64,000 bases of DNA from Pocillopora verrucosa (taxonomy: Eukaryota; Cnidaria; Anthozoa; Scleractinia; Pocilloporidae): NCBI RefSeq assembly GCF_036669915.1, contig NC_089315.1, positions 8,891,111-8,955,110 on the forward strand, in the 5' to 3' direction. Shown piece by piece: positions 35,184 to 45,448 of this stretch (position 1 is its first letter; each line of letters starts with the position of its first letter). A program made the translations under genes and the position numbers. The notes below the pieces were generated by a model. It was not told the DNA's origin. It worked only from the letters and a program-made list of their open reading frames with translations, and did no database searches.

Positions 35184-36845
35184 ATGGCAAAATTGTCGGT
35201 ATATTTGACGCGACATAAACTAAAACTGTTGATGTTATTGCTATTATGCTCGGGTATTTGCCATCTTCTAATTTTGGTATTCAGTAGTACCAACAGCTCA
35301 AATTCTGTGCTTTTACAAACGTTCAGTCTCACCACACTGGACAAACGCAATGGAACTTCAGATAGTGTGGCTTCTGATTATGTGAATGATCTTCGTAGCT
35401 GGGTGGCTTCTTTAAATGCCTCGCTATACACTGGAGAATGGCAAAATACATTTTCTTTCATCTACTCGAACGGTGGATCAAGCCCACCAGGCGTGACGGA
35501 TGAAAATAATAGCTACGTGATGGTCCTACCTTTTTCAAAAACAGAGGAGAAGGCTTTTAACGATTTGGCCGAAGACGATAAACTCTCCCTTTTGACGCTG
35601 TATGAATTTCTCGATGTGATGGTCCGTTTCGACGGCGCAACATGTTTACAACCGTTAACTGAACACAAACGAGCGGATCGTGAGTTGCACCAGGAAAAAC
35701 TTTATAATCAAAAGAAGGATTCGCTGGAATCGTCCTGGTGTCGATTTATTACAAAGAAATGGAGCCTTCATATAAAGAATACAGGCCCGGTGCTAAATAC
35801 ACGTCTCGAAAGTAAAACGTCAACAAATGGATCCTCTCCAAACAAATTTTCGTTTTCAGACTTCGCGAACGGCATACTGATTGTGTACCAAGTTTGTAAT
35901 ATTGCACAAGGTCCTTTCGTAATGAGAGGTGACGTGTTTCATCGCTTTGGAGGATTGCATAACGGATTTGGTAGAATGGCTTTGCTAGAATTTTTTGTTC
36001 GATCGAAAGGCGAGCTGAAGATAGCGAAACTTTCAAATTGCAGGTGGACACACGGGATAGCGCGCGTGGATCGTGGAACATTAGAAGGTTCTAACGATGT
36101 CACAGAGTACGCCGCTTTTGGAAATAAATTCAATATTCTTCGCATCGTCACAAACAATCGAATTGAATGGACAACGTGTGTGTCAAACTGGAAATTATGC
36201 CCGGAGAAACCCTATGTTAAGCCAACAGAGCTGTCCAGCGTGGCAGCACCGATTTGTTGCGGGATCGTCTTATTTCAAATGCTGAAAGATATAACATGGG
36301 CACTGACCCAACTTGGTGTAGATTATCGGGTTATTTATGGTACTCTGTTAGGTGCAGTTAGAAGTCAGACTGTTATACCTTGGACGTGTGATGTTGATAT
36401 CGCGCTTACGAAGGCTGACTACGGTAATTCTTCGACCTATTCATCTATTGCAGAACTTTTAAGGACAAAGGGCAGCCATTATTATTTAGGGATATCTTAT
36501 ATGGGTATGCCAAGGGGCCATATGCTGATGGCACCTTATATAGAGGTTGACACAACTCCCTTTTTCGATGGCCCTGATGATTTAGAAGGTAGTAATTTAC
36601 TATTTAGTAGTGATATCGAGGAAGCCGTACAGGGTATGCTGCCTGTTTCATCAGGCTGGAGAGAACGTCGTTACGTCGACTTTTATATTTCTCCTTCAGT
36701 TTGGCTGAACGGATCTGCTCTTGCTGTGATTAACAATGAACAATTTGTTACTCTGAAGGACATAGACTATGAGTTAACTAACTGGTATGGCAAAGGTTAT
36801 CTTCAACCAGCTCATAGAGGAGAATGGTTTGGTTGCTTAGACTAA
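35184..36845 (+). CDS. LicD/FKRP-like type II membrane phosphotransferase, copy 2
   Basis: An intronless 553-residue frame starts at ATG 35184. The frame is open 24 bases further upstream but without an ATG, and the start aligns with that of copy 1. It has the same architecture as copy 1: membrane helix near residues 13-31, catalytic YGTLLGAVRSQTVIPW at 385-400 and the D-x-D at 403/405. By eye it is more than 90% identical to copy 1. Differences are concentrated in the N-terminal stem and the last 90 residues (for example GMPRGH for GIPRAH, HRGEWFGCLD for RGGEWFGCSD). It lacks the 12-residue duplication of copy 1. With both frames intact, two functional paralogues are likely. Promoters may differ because a small MITE lies about 340 bp upstream of this copy only. 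Confidence 0.88.
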   Translation: MAKLSVYLTRHKLKLLMLLLLCSGICHLLILVFSSTNSSNSVLLQTFSLTTLDKRNGTSDSVASDYVNDLRSWVASLNASLYTGEWQNTFSFIYSNGGSSPPGVTDENNSYVMVLPFSKTEEKAFNDLAEDDKLSLLTLYEFLDVMVRFDGATCLQPLTEHKRADRELHQEKLYNQKKDSLESSWCRFITKKWSLHIKNTGPVLNTRLESKTSTNGSSPNKFSFSDFANGILIVYQVCNIAQGPFVMRGDVFHRFGGLHNGFGRMALLEFFVRSKGELKIAKLSNCRWTHGIARVDRGTLEGSNDVTEYAAFGNKFNILRIVTNNRIEWTTCVSNWKLCPEKPYVKPTELSSVAAPICCGIVLFQMLKDITWALTQLGVDYRVIYGTLLGAVRSQTVIPWTCDVDIALTKADYGNSSTYSSIAELLRTKGSHYYLGISYMGMPRGHMLMAPYIEVDTTPFFDGPDDLEGSNLLFSSDIEEAVQGMLPVSSGWRERRYVDFYISPSVWLNGSALAVINNEQFVTLKDIDYELTNWYGKGYLQPAHRGEWFGCLD

Positions 36846-37126
36846 TAAATTTGCTGACCGCAAGTGTTTCAAAGTTTTGCTCCCTCCTGAATTTAACAAA
36901 TGCCATTTCTCACTTTTTTATTTGTCACTGCTTATAAGAGTGTCGATTTTCCCATAGCACAATCATACAACTATGACTAAACGGTGCTAGCTTTCACAAA
37001 AATGTTCCTTCAGTTTTCAACATGTGGTTTTCGAGTGCACCCTGAAAAAGGCAGTTACGAGGTGGCCGTGTTCTTTCAATGTTGGCTGTACGTTAGCCAG
37101 CTGCATGAAAATAGTAGCTCTCGAAG

Positions 37127-37790
37127 GGTTAGTGTTTTGTTTATACACACAAAGCTAGCACAGGGCACTAAAAATGCATTTACATAAGCATTTACATGGA
37201 AAAACTACTCCGGCTCTCTTTGACGAGCATCGTTTTGGAGTGTCATTCGCTTAAGAATATGATAGCCTGCACATCAAGCACCCGATTGGAACGGGTGCTC
37301 GCGCGTGGGAAGTTGCGTGCATGACTGTTTATAGGAAAAATATAACTTGGACATGAATATGAAGCGATCTTTGCAGAGGGTTAGTGTTTTGTTTATACAA
37401 ACAAAGCGAGCACAGAGCACTAAAGATGCATTTACATAAGCATTTAAATGGAAAAACTACTCTCTCTTTGACGAGTATCGTTTCGGAGTGTTATTCGCTC
37501 AAGAATATGATAGCCTGCATATCAAGCACCCGATTAGAACGAGTGCTCGCGCGTGGGAAGTTGCGTGCATGACTGTTTATAGGAAAAATATAACTTGGAC
37601 ATGAATATGGAAGCGATCTTTGCAGTTATGAAAACTACTTAAGCAGTAGTGAAAGCACCCGATTAGAACGAGTGCTCGCGCGTGGGAAGTTGCGTGCATG
37701 ACTGTTTATAGGAAAAATATAACTTGGACATGAATATGGAAGCGATCTTTGCAGTTATGAAAACTACTTAAGCAGTAGTGAAAATAAGGC
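37127..37790. repeat. Tandem ~250-bp repeats, two full units and one partial
   Basis: The unit begins AGGGTTAGTGTTTTGTTTAT at 37127 and again at 37378. Each contains ATGCATTTACATAAGCATTT, GAATATGATAGCCTGCA, GAGTGCTCGCGCGTGGGAAG-type and ATGACTGTTTATAGGAAAAA phrases. A third, partial copy starts at about 37652 within the CACCCGATTAGAACGAG phrase and runs to about 37790. The last two copies are almost identical over their shared part, so expansion is recent. Confidence 0.8.
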
Positions 37791-37819
37791 CTGAAAAAAT
37801 TCAGGCCTGTATAGGATTT

Positions 37820-38300
37820 GATCATTCGTTTCCCAGTCATTTCGTGTCCAGTGCTGAAATCCATGTATGAGACCAATGGCTTAGCTTGGATGTTGATTTT
37901 TCAGGCGGTATAAACCTTTGTTATGCTGTCAAAGAAGTACCAACTGTAAAACTGTCCATTAATGCAAATTTTCCCCATATAATCGTGATGATTAGTCAAG
38001 CCAATTCTGGTGCAGGAAAATGTGTGATACTCGATGATCGACAAGTTTTTAGCCACCTTTTCTTGAAATGTCAAAAAAAAGACAGTCGCTAATTACTCGG
38101 CCAAATATTGATCCAAAAGATGTCAGTTTTGACGGTATCGACAAAGCTTACATGTGACTGTGTTAAATGTGCACCTTTTCTGTTCTACTTTGCATTACTA
38201 GCTGATTTAAACAAATGGATTTGGCGTCAAACAACTTCTAAGCACACCCATATCAGAGATACGCAGAAAAAATCCCAGCTAAAGGAAAACAACAAAAATT
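37820..38300. repeat. Direct repeat of 32760-33260, with DUF229 exon scrap
   Basis: This is the copy of the left-arm flank in unit 2. Its first 60 bases, on the minus strand, encode a decayed version of the DUF229 segment preceding the AKFIT block (VSYMDFSTGHEMTGKRMI), then the match to coding sequence stops abruptly. The remainder is non-coding similarity. Confidence 0.65.
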
Positions 38301-38560
38301 TACCTAAGTGCCTTCTGCTTTCAGTTTAGTGTAAGCTAAAGTGCAAATATTTTAGTGAGTTATTTTTATCAACAATTGCAAGATTATATTGCTGAAGGAA
38401 TAAGGAGTTAAACTCAGCATTCATTTTTGCCGTTTTCCTGTTGCTACATACGCTGGCCTAGCTTGGAATCACTCAGCAAAGTCGTGGTTATGCCTAGCGT
38501 TATGACCAACCTTGTGCCCACGGTACGCTGCATTGGGACATTGCAATCACCAGGTTGTAT
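38260..38560. repeat. Direct repeat with 44285-44560
   Basis: Both blocks share TGCAAGATTATATTGCT, AAGGAATAAGGAG, CGTTTTCCTGTTGCTAC-type and TTATGACCAACCTTGTG phrases in the same order. This extends the duplicated territory to the Penelope-like element at 44.5 kb. Confidence 0.7.
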
Positions 38561-38903
38561 ATCGTTAACGTGCAAGCACATACGATTCCTTGTTACACAC
38601 GCAGCGTACATGCGAACTACCTTCTCCTTTCCCCTTCTAAATACGTAATGCCGAGATGAATGCCCGCATTGCAGTTATTCACGCATCCTTAAAGTGACAC
38701 TTTGTACGGACGTTCGGTTCAATGGTCACGTAATATCTCAAATTTTCTAGGCTTTATGGTTATTAGTATCACTACCATTTTTATAGGTATGGGGCTTCGT
38801 TGCGCGCTGCGAGCTCTGCTATAATTGATAAAACTAACTCGACCAAAGAGTCTCAACCCATTTCACAGTATTCAGAAAAACCATAATGCTGTGCACTACT
38901 TAC

Positions 38904-39101
38904 CTTTCTTTGGTCAAGATCAGATAAACCAATCCCCCAAATATTGTACCAACAAAGGTCTTCTTGAAAGAACGTCTGGTAGCCCCACTTTTTAAAGGCC
39001 CCATATAACACCTCTACGCCTAGGGGAGCCCGTGTATTCTTCGCGGAGGCACTAACCTCGTCGTCATCTAGCGAGTGATAAAGTGTTTCTAATAAATACA
39101 T
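38904..39101 (-). pseudogene. Isolated DUF229 exon
   Basis: A 66-codon minus-strand exon has an acceptor-like AAG just before it (39102-39104) and a good donor, GAAAG followed by GTAAGT, at 38904/38903. It reads GVEVLYGAFKKWGYQTFFQE then DLCWYNIWGIGLSDLDQRK. GY-x-T-x-x-x-ED is the core motif of DUF229 sulfatase-like proteins, upstream of the block seen at 32.8 kb. I found no intact partner exons within a reasonable distance on this strand, so it is listed as a fragment. It could be a used exon if partners lie outside the shuffled area. Confidence 0.5.
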
Positions 39102-39359
39102 CTTACATCTGGGTACGATATCACTGGCGCTTCTAAATACTTACTCCTAGTGTATCCTAGGGCAGTGGAGGCTGAAACTGCAAATCCTTCCCGATGATCT
39201 GGTGGAACATGTTCTTCGCAATAGTGAATGGTATTACGAGTAAAGAGAGTTTCAACTCTTGGAGCGCTTCTCGATTGAATGTTGTAAATCCAAAACCAAA
39301 CTGAGTAACTACAACGTCAATCAGAGCACAGAGAAATATTATAGAGCCAATTAGATTTC

Positions 39360-39500
39360 AGAGCAAAAAAAAAAAGCAAGCAACCGGCTGAAGCGCGGGA
39401 AAACGCAGTTGACTAAGTCGCGATTGGTTTAGGTTTGGCATTTGATCGGTTGAGAGAGAGGCAAGAATCATCTGGACCAATTGGAGACCACAGTGAAGCA
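39360..39500. repeat. Dispersed CCAAT-rich repeat, copy A
   Basis: GAAGCGCGGGAAAACGCAGT followed by CGATTGGTTT and GACCAATTGG resembles the block at 51475-51620 (GAAGCGCGGGATAACGTGG, CTGATTGGTTGAAAA, AAACCAATCAC). The repeat carries several CCAAT or ATTGG boxes and a GCGCGGGA element, which gives it promoter-like content without an obvious gene. Confidence 0.45.
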
Positions 39501-39544
39501 AAAACAATAAGATCCCGCATTTCTTTTGACATTCACTTAAAAAC

Positions 39545-39595
39545 CTGTGATGAATTTCGCCATGATAGTGTTCATGTTGATCATCCGTTCGTTTT
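39545..39595 (-). pseudogene. DUF229 exon scrap
   Basis: Fifty bases on the minus strand encode KRMINMNTIMAKFITG, parallel to the NMDAIMAKFITD block of the fragment at 32.8 kb. Nothing coding extends on either side. Confidence 0.45.
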
Positions 39596-39744
39596 AAATA
39601 AGTTTTATTAGTAACATTTTTTATAATCGGTATGGGGCTGGTAGTTGATTGACAGTATTATTTAAAACTTATCATTAAATTATTTAGAAAACCATACGAT
39701 AATGTAATGACATGATAAAAGTTTAGTTGCATTTAGCTGATAAA

Positions 39745-40421
39745 AAGTGCCTCTTTATGCTCTATGACGTTCACAAAGCATTCATGAGTTTGAACGATCC
39801 TCAGAAATGAACTCCAATGGTTATACAATAACAGAAATATTTTCAGAGATCCCTGTAAACCGCACATGTGCCGACTTCTACATGCTTCCCTTGACTAGAT
39901 GGAAGTGTGAGGGTTTTGACGCAGAGATTCCTGTAAATGACAGTGCAAATGGTCACATGGGGTTGGCCGAATTTGTTGTTGGGTATATAAATGATGCTAT
40001 ACAAAAACAATACATTAGTGGTGAGACTGCCTCTGTTTGTTGATATATTTTGTTGCTATGTTTAAATCACTTTGCAATGAAGGAGATTTGGAAATCCACA
40101 ATCACGAATTTTCATCTTAAATCCATTTTGAAAGGAGAGCATAACTGCCTTTCATTTCTGCGACGGAATTCTGGATCGTTTTCGTTTGCGTTGGAAGTAG
40201 CAAATGTTGGTACAACTAGTACTTATAAATTTGAACTAACAGGAAATATGGATCAAAGGCTATTTTTTAAAACTCGGGAGTTAGCCTCGAGAACTAATTA
40301 TTTTTTTATCTCTGTTTATAAGTACATAATTGAAGTAAATACGCCATTCGATTTGGCAGCAGTATTCAAAATTAAGAGATCCGACACGTTTAATTTTTTG
40401 GGAAACTCCAACGTTTCATGA
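39745..40421 (+). pseudogene. Broken DUF229 C-terminal region, right arm
   Basis: The plus-strand frame reads LFMLYDVHKAFMSLNDPQK then hits TGA. One base shifted, it resumes with MNSNGYTITEIFSEIPVNRT and CADFYMLPLTRWKCEGF, the expected continuation in DUF229 proteins. A third segment (40050-40421, NHFAMKEIWKSTITNF and on) looks like the C-terminal Cys-poor domain after a further frame change. At least two disruptions mean a pseudogene. Its left-arm counterpart has a different frameshift, so the two decayed independently. Confidence 0.55.
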
Positions 40422-40916
40422 CCGTTGTCACGGTATTGTGAATACCTTGGTTCTCTTACTGAGAAGTTAAATAGTTAGTGCGAAGTCGTCGAAAGCGTAT
40501 GCCTCTAAATTAAGAGGCATTAGATGGCAGTTTTTATGGGAGAGAACCTCATTAAAGACCGCAAGGCAGATAAATGAGAACCAAAAGAATATAAATCTTG
40601 TGATAACATCAATATTTGCATTATTACATTACCTCGAAGTTGTTTTCCGCCCTTTCATGTCCCGCCCCACGGCCCTCATAATCAGTGTGATAACAAACTA
40701 TGTCGGGGTAAATTTTTGCAGTATCTTTGGAATATATGGTTTAAATACCAAAATTTAAAACCTTGCAATTTTGTTTAATTTTACATTGCGTTTCGTTTCG
40801 AAATCTCTGATTCCACGCCTGACAACACTTGAACAAATATTTAGAAATGCTTTGTTTTAAAATGTTCCTATAAACGTAATGAATAAAAGATTTTAATCGG
40901 TGAAGCCGGCGGGTGA

Positions 40917-41112
40917 AACAAAACGGTTTGGTTTTATCAACTGCGTTGATAAGAAAAATTGGCCACCGTAAAAAGGTATTTAAAGCTGACGTTTCGAACG
41001 TTATCCCTTAATCATTTGCGAAGCGCTAACGGACTTAATATTGGAAACGTCAACTTTAGAAACTCTTTTCGTTGGCCAATTCACATGTATCAACTCCGTT
41101 GATAAAACCAAA
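40917..41112. repeat. Foldback structure, right-arm copy
   Basis: Reverse-complement partner of 31249-31436. GGTTTTATCAACTGCGTTGA on the left pairs with TATCAACTCCGTTGATAAAA on the right. It carries GCTGACGTTTCGAACGTTAT and its mirrored version. Immediately to the right, ACGGTTCAAATCCCGTACA fits a pol III B-box consensus. Confidence 0.5.
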
Positions 41113-41749
41113 TTTTATTAACGGTTCAAATCCCGTACAGGCCTGAATTTTTTTTCGAGCCTTATTTCACTACAAGTAGTGTTAATAACTGCGAAGATCG
41201 CTTCCATATTCATGTACAAATTATATTGTTCCTATAAACAGTCATGCAAAACGGGCCTTAATTTTTTTTCAGGCCTTTTTTTTACTACTGCTTAAGTACT
41301 GTTCAGAACTGCAAAGTACACTTCCATACTCATGTCCAAATTATATTGTTCCTATGAACAGTTATGCAGAACGAAACTTCCAACGAAATCATGAGCAAGA
41401 AATACCTAGCTGAGAGGAGACGAAACAGAAAATAGTCAAAATCCAAGAAAAACTCCTATTGCTAGAAAGGGCACCTAACTGCCAGAGATTGTTACTAAAG
41501 ACAAAACCTGCAGCGAAACCTGAAACGTTACAGATTGCAAGGCAGAAGAATGTATATAAACAAAACCCTAACCCTTCGAGAGCTACCATTTTCAGCTGGC
41601 TGACGTACAACCAACCTTGAAAGAACGCCACCTCGTGACTGTCTTTCTTTGGGTGCACTCGAAAACCACATGTTGAAAACTGCAGCAACATTTTTGAGTT
41701 TTTTATTTAATTTTTTTAAATAACTCTGTGCAAGCGTACAGAGTGGTAT

Positions 41750-41850
41750 GTTACTCGCACCAATCAGATTGTTTAGGGTATTTATTTATTTATATCGCAC
41801 CAATCAGATCGCCGCATTACGGTATGTATCTCGCACCAATCAGAGCGTCG
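41750..41850. promoter_or_regulatory. Three evenly spaced CGCACCAATCAGA boxes
   Basis: The 13-base word CGCACCAATCAGA occurs three times, with CCAAT at 41760, 41800 and 41836 (spacing 40 and 36 bp). Repeated CCAAT boxes of this kind bind NF-Y in animal promoters. No recognisable gene starts next to them, although a short frame begins at 41901. They may instead be internal to a repeat. Confidence 0.45.
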
Positions 41851-41859
41851 TCGGCTGTT

Positions 41860-44284
41860 AAGGGAAATTATTTGGCTGTTTCGAGGGTAATTTTTTATAA
41901 CATGATGCCTAGAGAAAGTGATCTTGCAGAGTCGTAAATGTTTGGCCAAGGACGAATTCAGATAGCATCGTTAGCATGTTTCCGGAATGAATGATTTACG
42001 GAGGTTAGTTTATATGAGGTGATCTACTTGTGCTCTAAGTTTGAAATGGATTTCGTTTGTTTCGAGTTAATAAGACATTTACATTCCTTTTTTTTCCTGG
42101 ATATTTAAACGAAATTTTTGATTAAGTGAAATTGGAGTCTTGGATAGTTTGAGGTTTGTGAAATAAAGCTGCTGTGATTGTGGTGGTACTGTTAATATCT
42201 TTATGTAGGTCAATTTTAGGAGCATTTTATTACGTATTCCGAGTTGAATCATAGTCAGTTACCTTTGTTGTCGATTTTTGAAAAGGAAGTGTTGTGTTCT
42301 GAACTTATGAAACCATGAATTTTTATTTTGTTTGATTTGATTTACTTTCACATTTTTTTGCACGTAGTAACAGAAGGGTGTGTTCCAAAATAAATAGCAT
42401 AAAATCACTTAATAAAGTTTTCCATCCTGAATAACATTGGTATGCCAGATTTGGGCATGATTGGTGTGTGGGTTCGGTGTAGTTGTTGAATAACACATAA
42501 GGTGATTCAATTAATTATTTTAAATGAAGAGCCATAAATTTAATAACAACCTGATTTTAATATTATATAGTCAGTTTTTTAAACACGTTTTGTATTCTTG
42601 TTTTCCTTTTTTAGTCATGTCAAGTTTCCCTGAGAAGAAAAGATTCGTATTCCCAAGCAGCCATGGAATGTTCTGTTTACTTTATTTATACTGATGAAAT
42701 TTCAAAAGAACCGGCCGCGGGCCTGAGCGGGAAGCTCTCTTGTAATTGGCTAATCATGTTAGTAACCATGGCGACACCACTATCCTCACACGTGAAAGAT
42801 AAAAATAGTATCTTCACTGCGCGCGATGAAGATATGTTTTTTTTAGGAAAAGGAAAAATCCTGGTATTTCATCAGTATCTATATAATAAAGTGCGATTTC
42901 AAGGCAGCTTGTTGAGGGTTTGTTTACCAAGATTACTCACATGGCCAAAAGTTATAACACACTGTGATAATGGAGCTCATCAGGTTGTGGGGTCCACTAG
43001 TAAAGAGGTAACTCTGCTGTATCCATGGAAAAGTATCAATGATATGGGAATAAAGCAGTAAGTTTTGTTTTGGTATCGTTAGAGTTTCTTTTAGAGTTTG
43101 TTTGTCATGAAGCAATTTCACAGTATTTGTAACATTTACATGGTGCAACAATACCATTGTGTTCGGTAAAATTGAGACATTCTTTGTTGCGGAGTTTCCT
43201 TGTTGTCGTCATCTTTTTTTGTGCAGTTGGAAGAATTTATGATCTTTAGTGTGATAAAAGTGGACAGCATTACTCAAACTTCAGTAGATGTGATCGCAGT
43301 GGCAGAACTGCATTGTTTACGAAACGAGTCAAAATATTAAGTGGCGTGATGCTCATATTCAACTATGAAGTCTATTTTTTTATTAGGGGTGTAATTGGTT
43401 CTAATTTAGCGAAGAGGTTTGATTCTGCCAAAATCATGCTACTATGAAAATGTTCGAGTTGTGCAGGGAGAATTTATATTGGGAAATTTAAATATGTGCT
43501 TGAATAATTATTGCTTCACGTGTAAAATGGTAACAACGCTGCAAGTATCACTTTTTAAAATTTATTTGTTTAAGTTTCTGTGCTGTTCAGTTCTCAAAGG
43601 AAAAAAAATTGTTTGGAGTAGTTTTTTGGGGGGGGGGGGCTGAAGTAAATGGGAATATGAAGCCTGGGTGGCAAACGAATTTATGTGAGTGAGTTAATTA
43701 AAGTGGCTTCAAGCTGGGGTATAGTTACTTCGATGTTTTTGCTTGATCTGACGCCATCGTTTCTACGCGTGACTTTCGCATTGGGAGACTGGAATTATTT
43801 CCCTTTCAATTTAGTATGCATCCAATCTCAGGCCCAGGGTCATTTTGGCTTTTTGTCAGCGGTATGGTTACCACACAACATTATTTGGTGACTATAACGC
43901 CAATGAAGTCTGACTTTCACATGGTAATCTTTTCGTCACCGTCAAACAGATGAAAGATAAAACCACTAGAAAGTTAGTAAATGGCCAGTCACGAAAACAA
44001 CGCTTCGCTTTCCTTATGAAAATTCGCCAGTCCTTAATGTAAGCAATATAATATGAGGCACATGTAAAAATCAGCGTGTGTACACCCCTGAACGTTGAAA
44101 ATATATCAAGTCGATAGAACAGTTTTGGTCCCGGTCCGCATTTTTGTCAACAAAATGAACATATATCGGTTAAAAAAATGATAATACGGACAACGTGCAA
44201 AGCTGTCAATTGTTTCTCGAATATTGGGCGTTAATTATTCAATACTGACATCCCGTGTGCGAAGTGAGAAAGACTCTATGAAGA
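41860..44284. other. Region without a recognisable gene
   Basis: AT-rich. A 132-codon plus-strand frame at 42663-43061 starts with an ATG but has no family resemblance. Within it, 42745-42775 looks like a promoter module (ATTGGCT followed by an X-box-like GTAACCATGGCGAC). A run of ten Gs lies at 43629-43638. I cannot support a coding call. Confidence 0.35.
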
Positions 44285-44559
44285 ACTATACTGAAGAGAG
44301 ATGCAGAAAAAATTCTAGCTAAGGGAAAACAGCAAAAGTTTACTCAGGTGTCTTCTGCTTTCAGCCTTGTGTAAACTTGAGCGCAAATATTTCAGTAAGT
44401 TATATTTATCAGCAATTGCAAGATTATATTGCTAAAGGAATAAGGAGGTAAACTCAGGCTTCATTTTTACCGTTTGCCTGTTGCTACAAACGCTGGCCTG
44501 GCTTGGAATCACTCACCAAATTAGCGTTATGACCAACCTTGTGTCCATAGTACGTTGCG

Positions 44560-45303
44560 TTGGGACATTGTAATCGAGTATGCGCTCTTCACTTCAACGC
44601 CGATTAGTGGTGATAATTTTAGACTTATCCCACCCAATTGTATGGTTAGTTAGGTATGTGTGCTCCGATAAAGCTGAATTTTCCTTTTTACAAAAGAAAA
44701 CCGCTTTTTGATGCTCTTTCAAACGTGTACCAAACTGGCGTTTGGTCTGTCCGACGTATTCAATTCGTTGTCACAGTCATTGCAAGGAATGGAATAAATG
44801 GAGTCGGTTCGTTGTTCTTTCGTGACAGGATCCTTAGGTTTGGCAAAAATATGCCCTAAAGTCTGAAAAGGTTTTTGAACAACCTTAACGTTGTGGCTAT
44901 TCAAAATTCTCTTGATGGGTTCCGCAACACTCTGAATGTAAACATTAACCGCAAAACCAGTCGCTGGTTCCCCTTCATCAGGAGTGCTACTAGTTGTAAC
45001 TGGTTTTTGACAGTTATGGAGGAAAGTTTTTGTATAGCTATTCGCTTTTAAGACATTAGAAACATATTTCCTCTCCTCAGCCTTCGAATCGAGTGAAGAT
45101 GGTAGACAGTCAGCCCTCCTGAGTAGAGTTTTGGCTACAGACTTTTTATGGCAAATAGGGTGGTGGTTATAACGAACGGACCGAGTGAATCGATGTCCAT
45201 GCATCACGACAGAGAACCAAATATTTTTCCGGCCCGCCCGACAAAACTCAGTCAATAAGGATTTTATCAATGATACCACTCGTTGACAAAATTTTGACAT
45301 TTT
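44560..45303 (-). mobile_element. Penelope-like element remnant with GIY-YIG endonuclease
   Basis: A minus-strand frame, 45300-44719, carries the end of a Penelope-type reverse transcriptase ORF (YNHHPICHKKSVAKTLLRRA, EERKYVSNVLKANSYTKTF, AEPIKRILNSHNVKVVQKPF). It then reaches the start of a GIY-YIG domain (DSIYSIPCNDCDNE). The frame is shifted there. One frame over, YVGQTKRQFGTRLKEHQKA follows, the classic GIY-YIG continuation, then SALSEHTYLTNHTIGWDKSK. Only the 3' part of the element is present and it is frameshifted, hence inactive. The foldback at 45449-45591 next to it is probably part of its terminal repeat. Confidence 0.8.
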
Positions 45304-45448
45304 GTTTCAACCTTAATAAGATACATGAAAAATTACTCTGTCCTGATTGATTAAGATTATCAAAAATAAGTTATTCACGTAGAGTTCTCTAAAGGGGGTA
45401 AATTACCATAGAAACTGTAGCACTGCGTCGGTGGGAGAGTATAACAGG

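Larger units (their letters stand above)
34640..37000 (+). repeat. Segmental duplication unit 2 (LicD unit)
   Basis: Second copy of the block at 28370-31100, same orientation, covering 5' flank, LicD frame and proximal 3' flank (GACCGCAAGTGTTTCAAAG and on). After about 36990 it continues with sequence whose closest relative in the window is the reverse complement of 41560-41700. Confidence 0.85.
39740..41560. repeat. Right arm of the large inverted repeat
   Basis: Mirror copy of 30945-32560. It holds, left to right, the DUF229 C-terminal remnant on the plus strand, the GTTGTCACGGTATTGTGAAT phrase, the Penelope-type foldback (40917-41112) and the LicD 3' flank. Beyond 41560 it continues to about 41700 with similarity to 36998-37150. 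No LicD frame is present at this end. Confidence 0.75.

Noticed and set aside
42663..43061. 132-codon plus-strand frame
   Set aside because: Starts with ATG but no motif, membrane pattern or splice context convinced me; it overlaps a promoter-like module.
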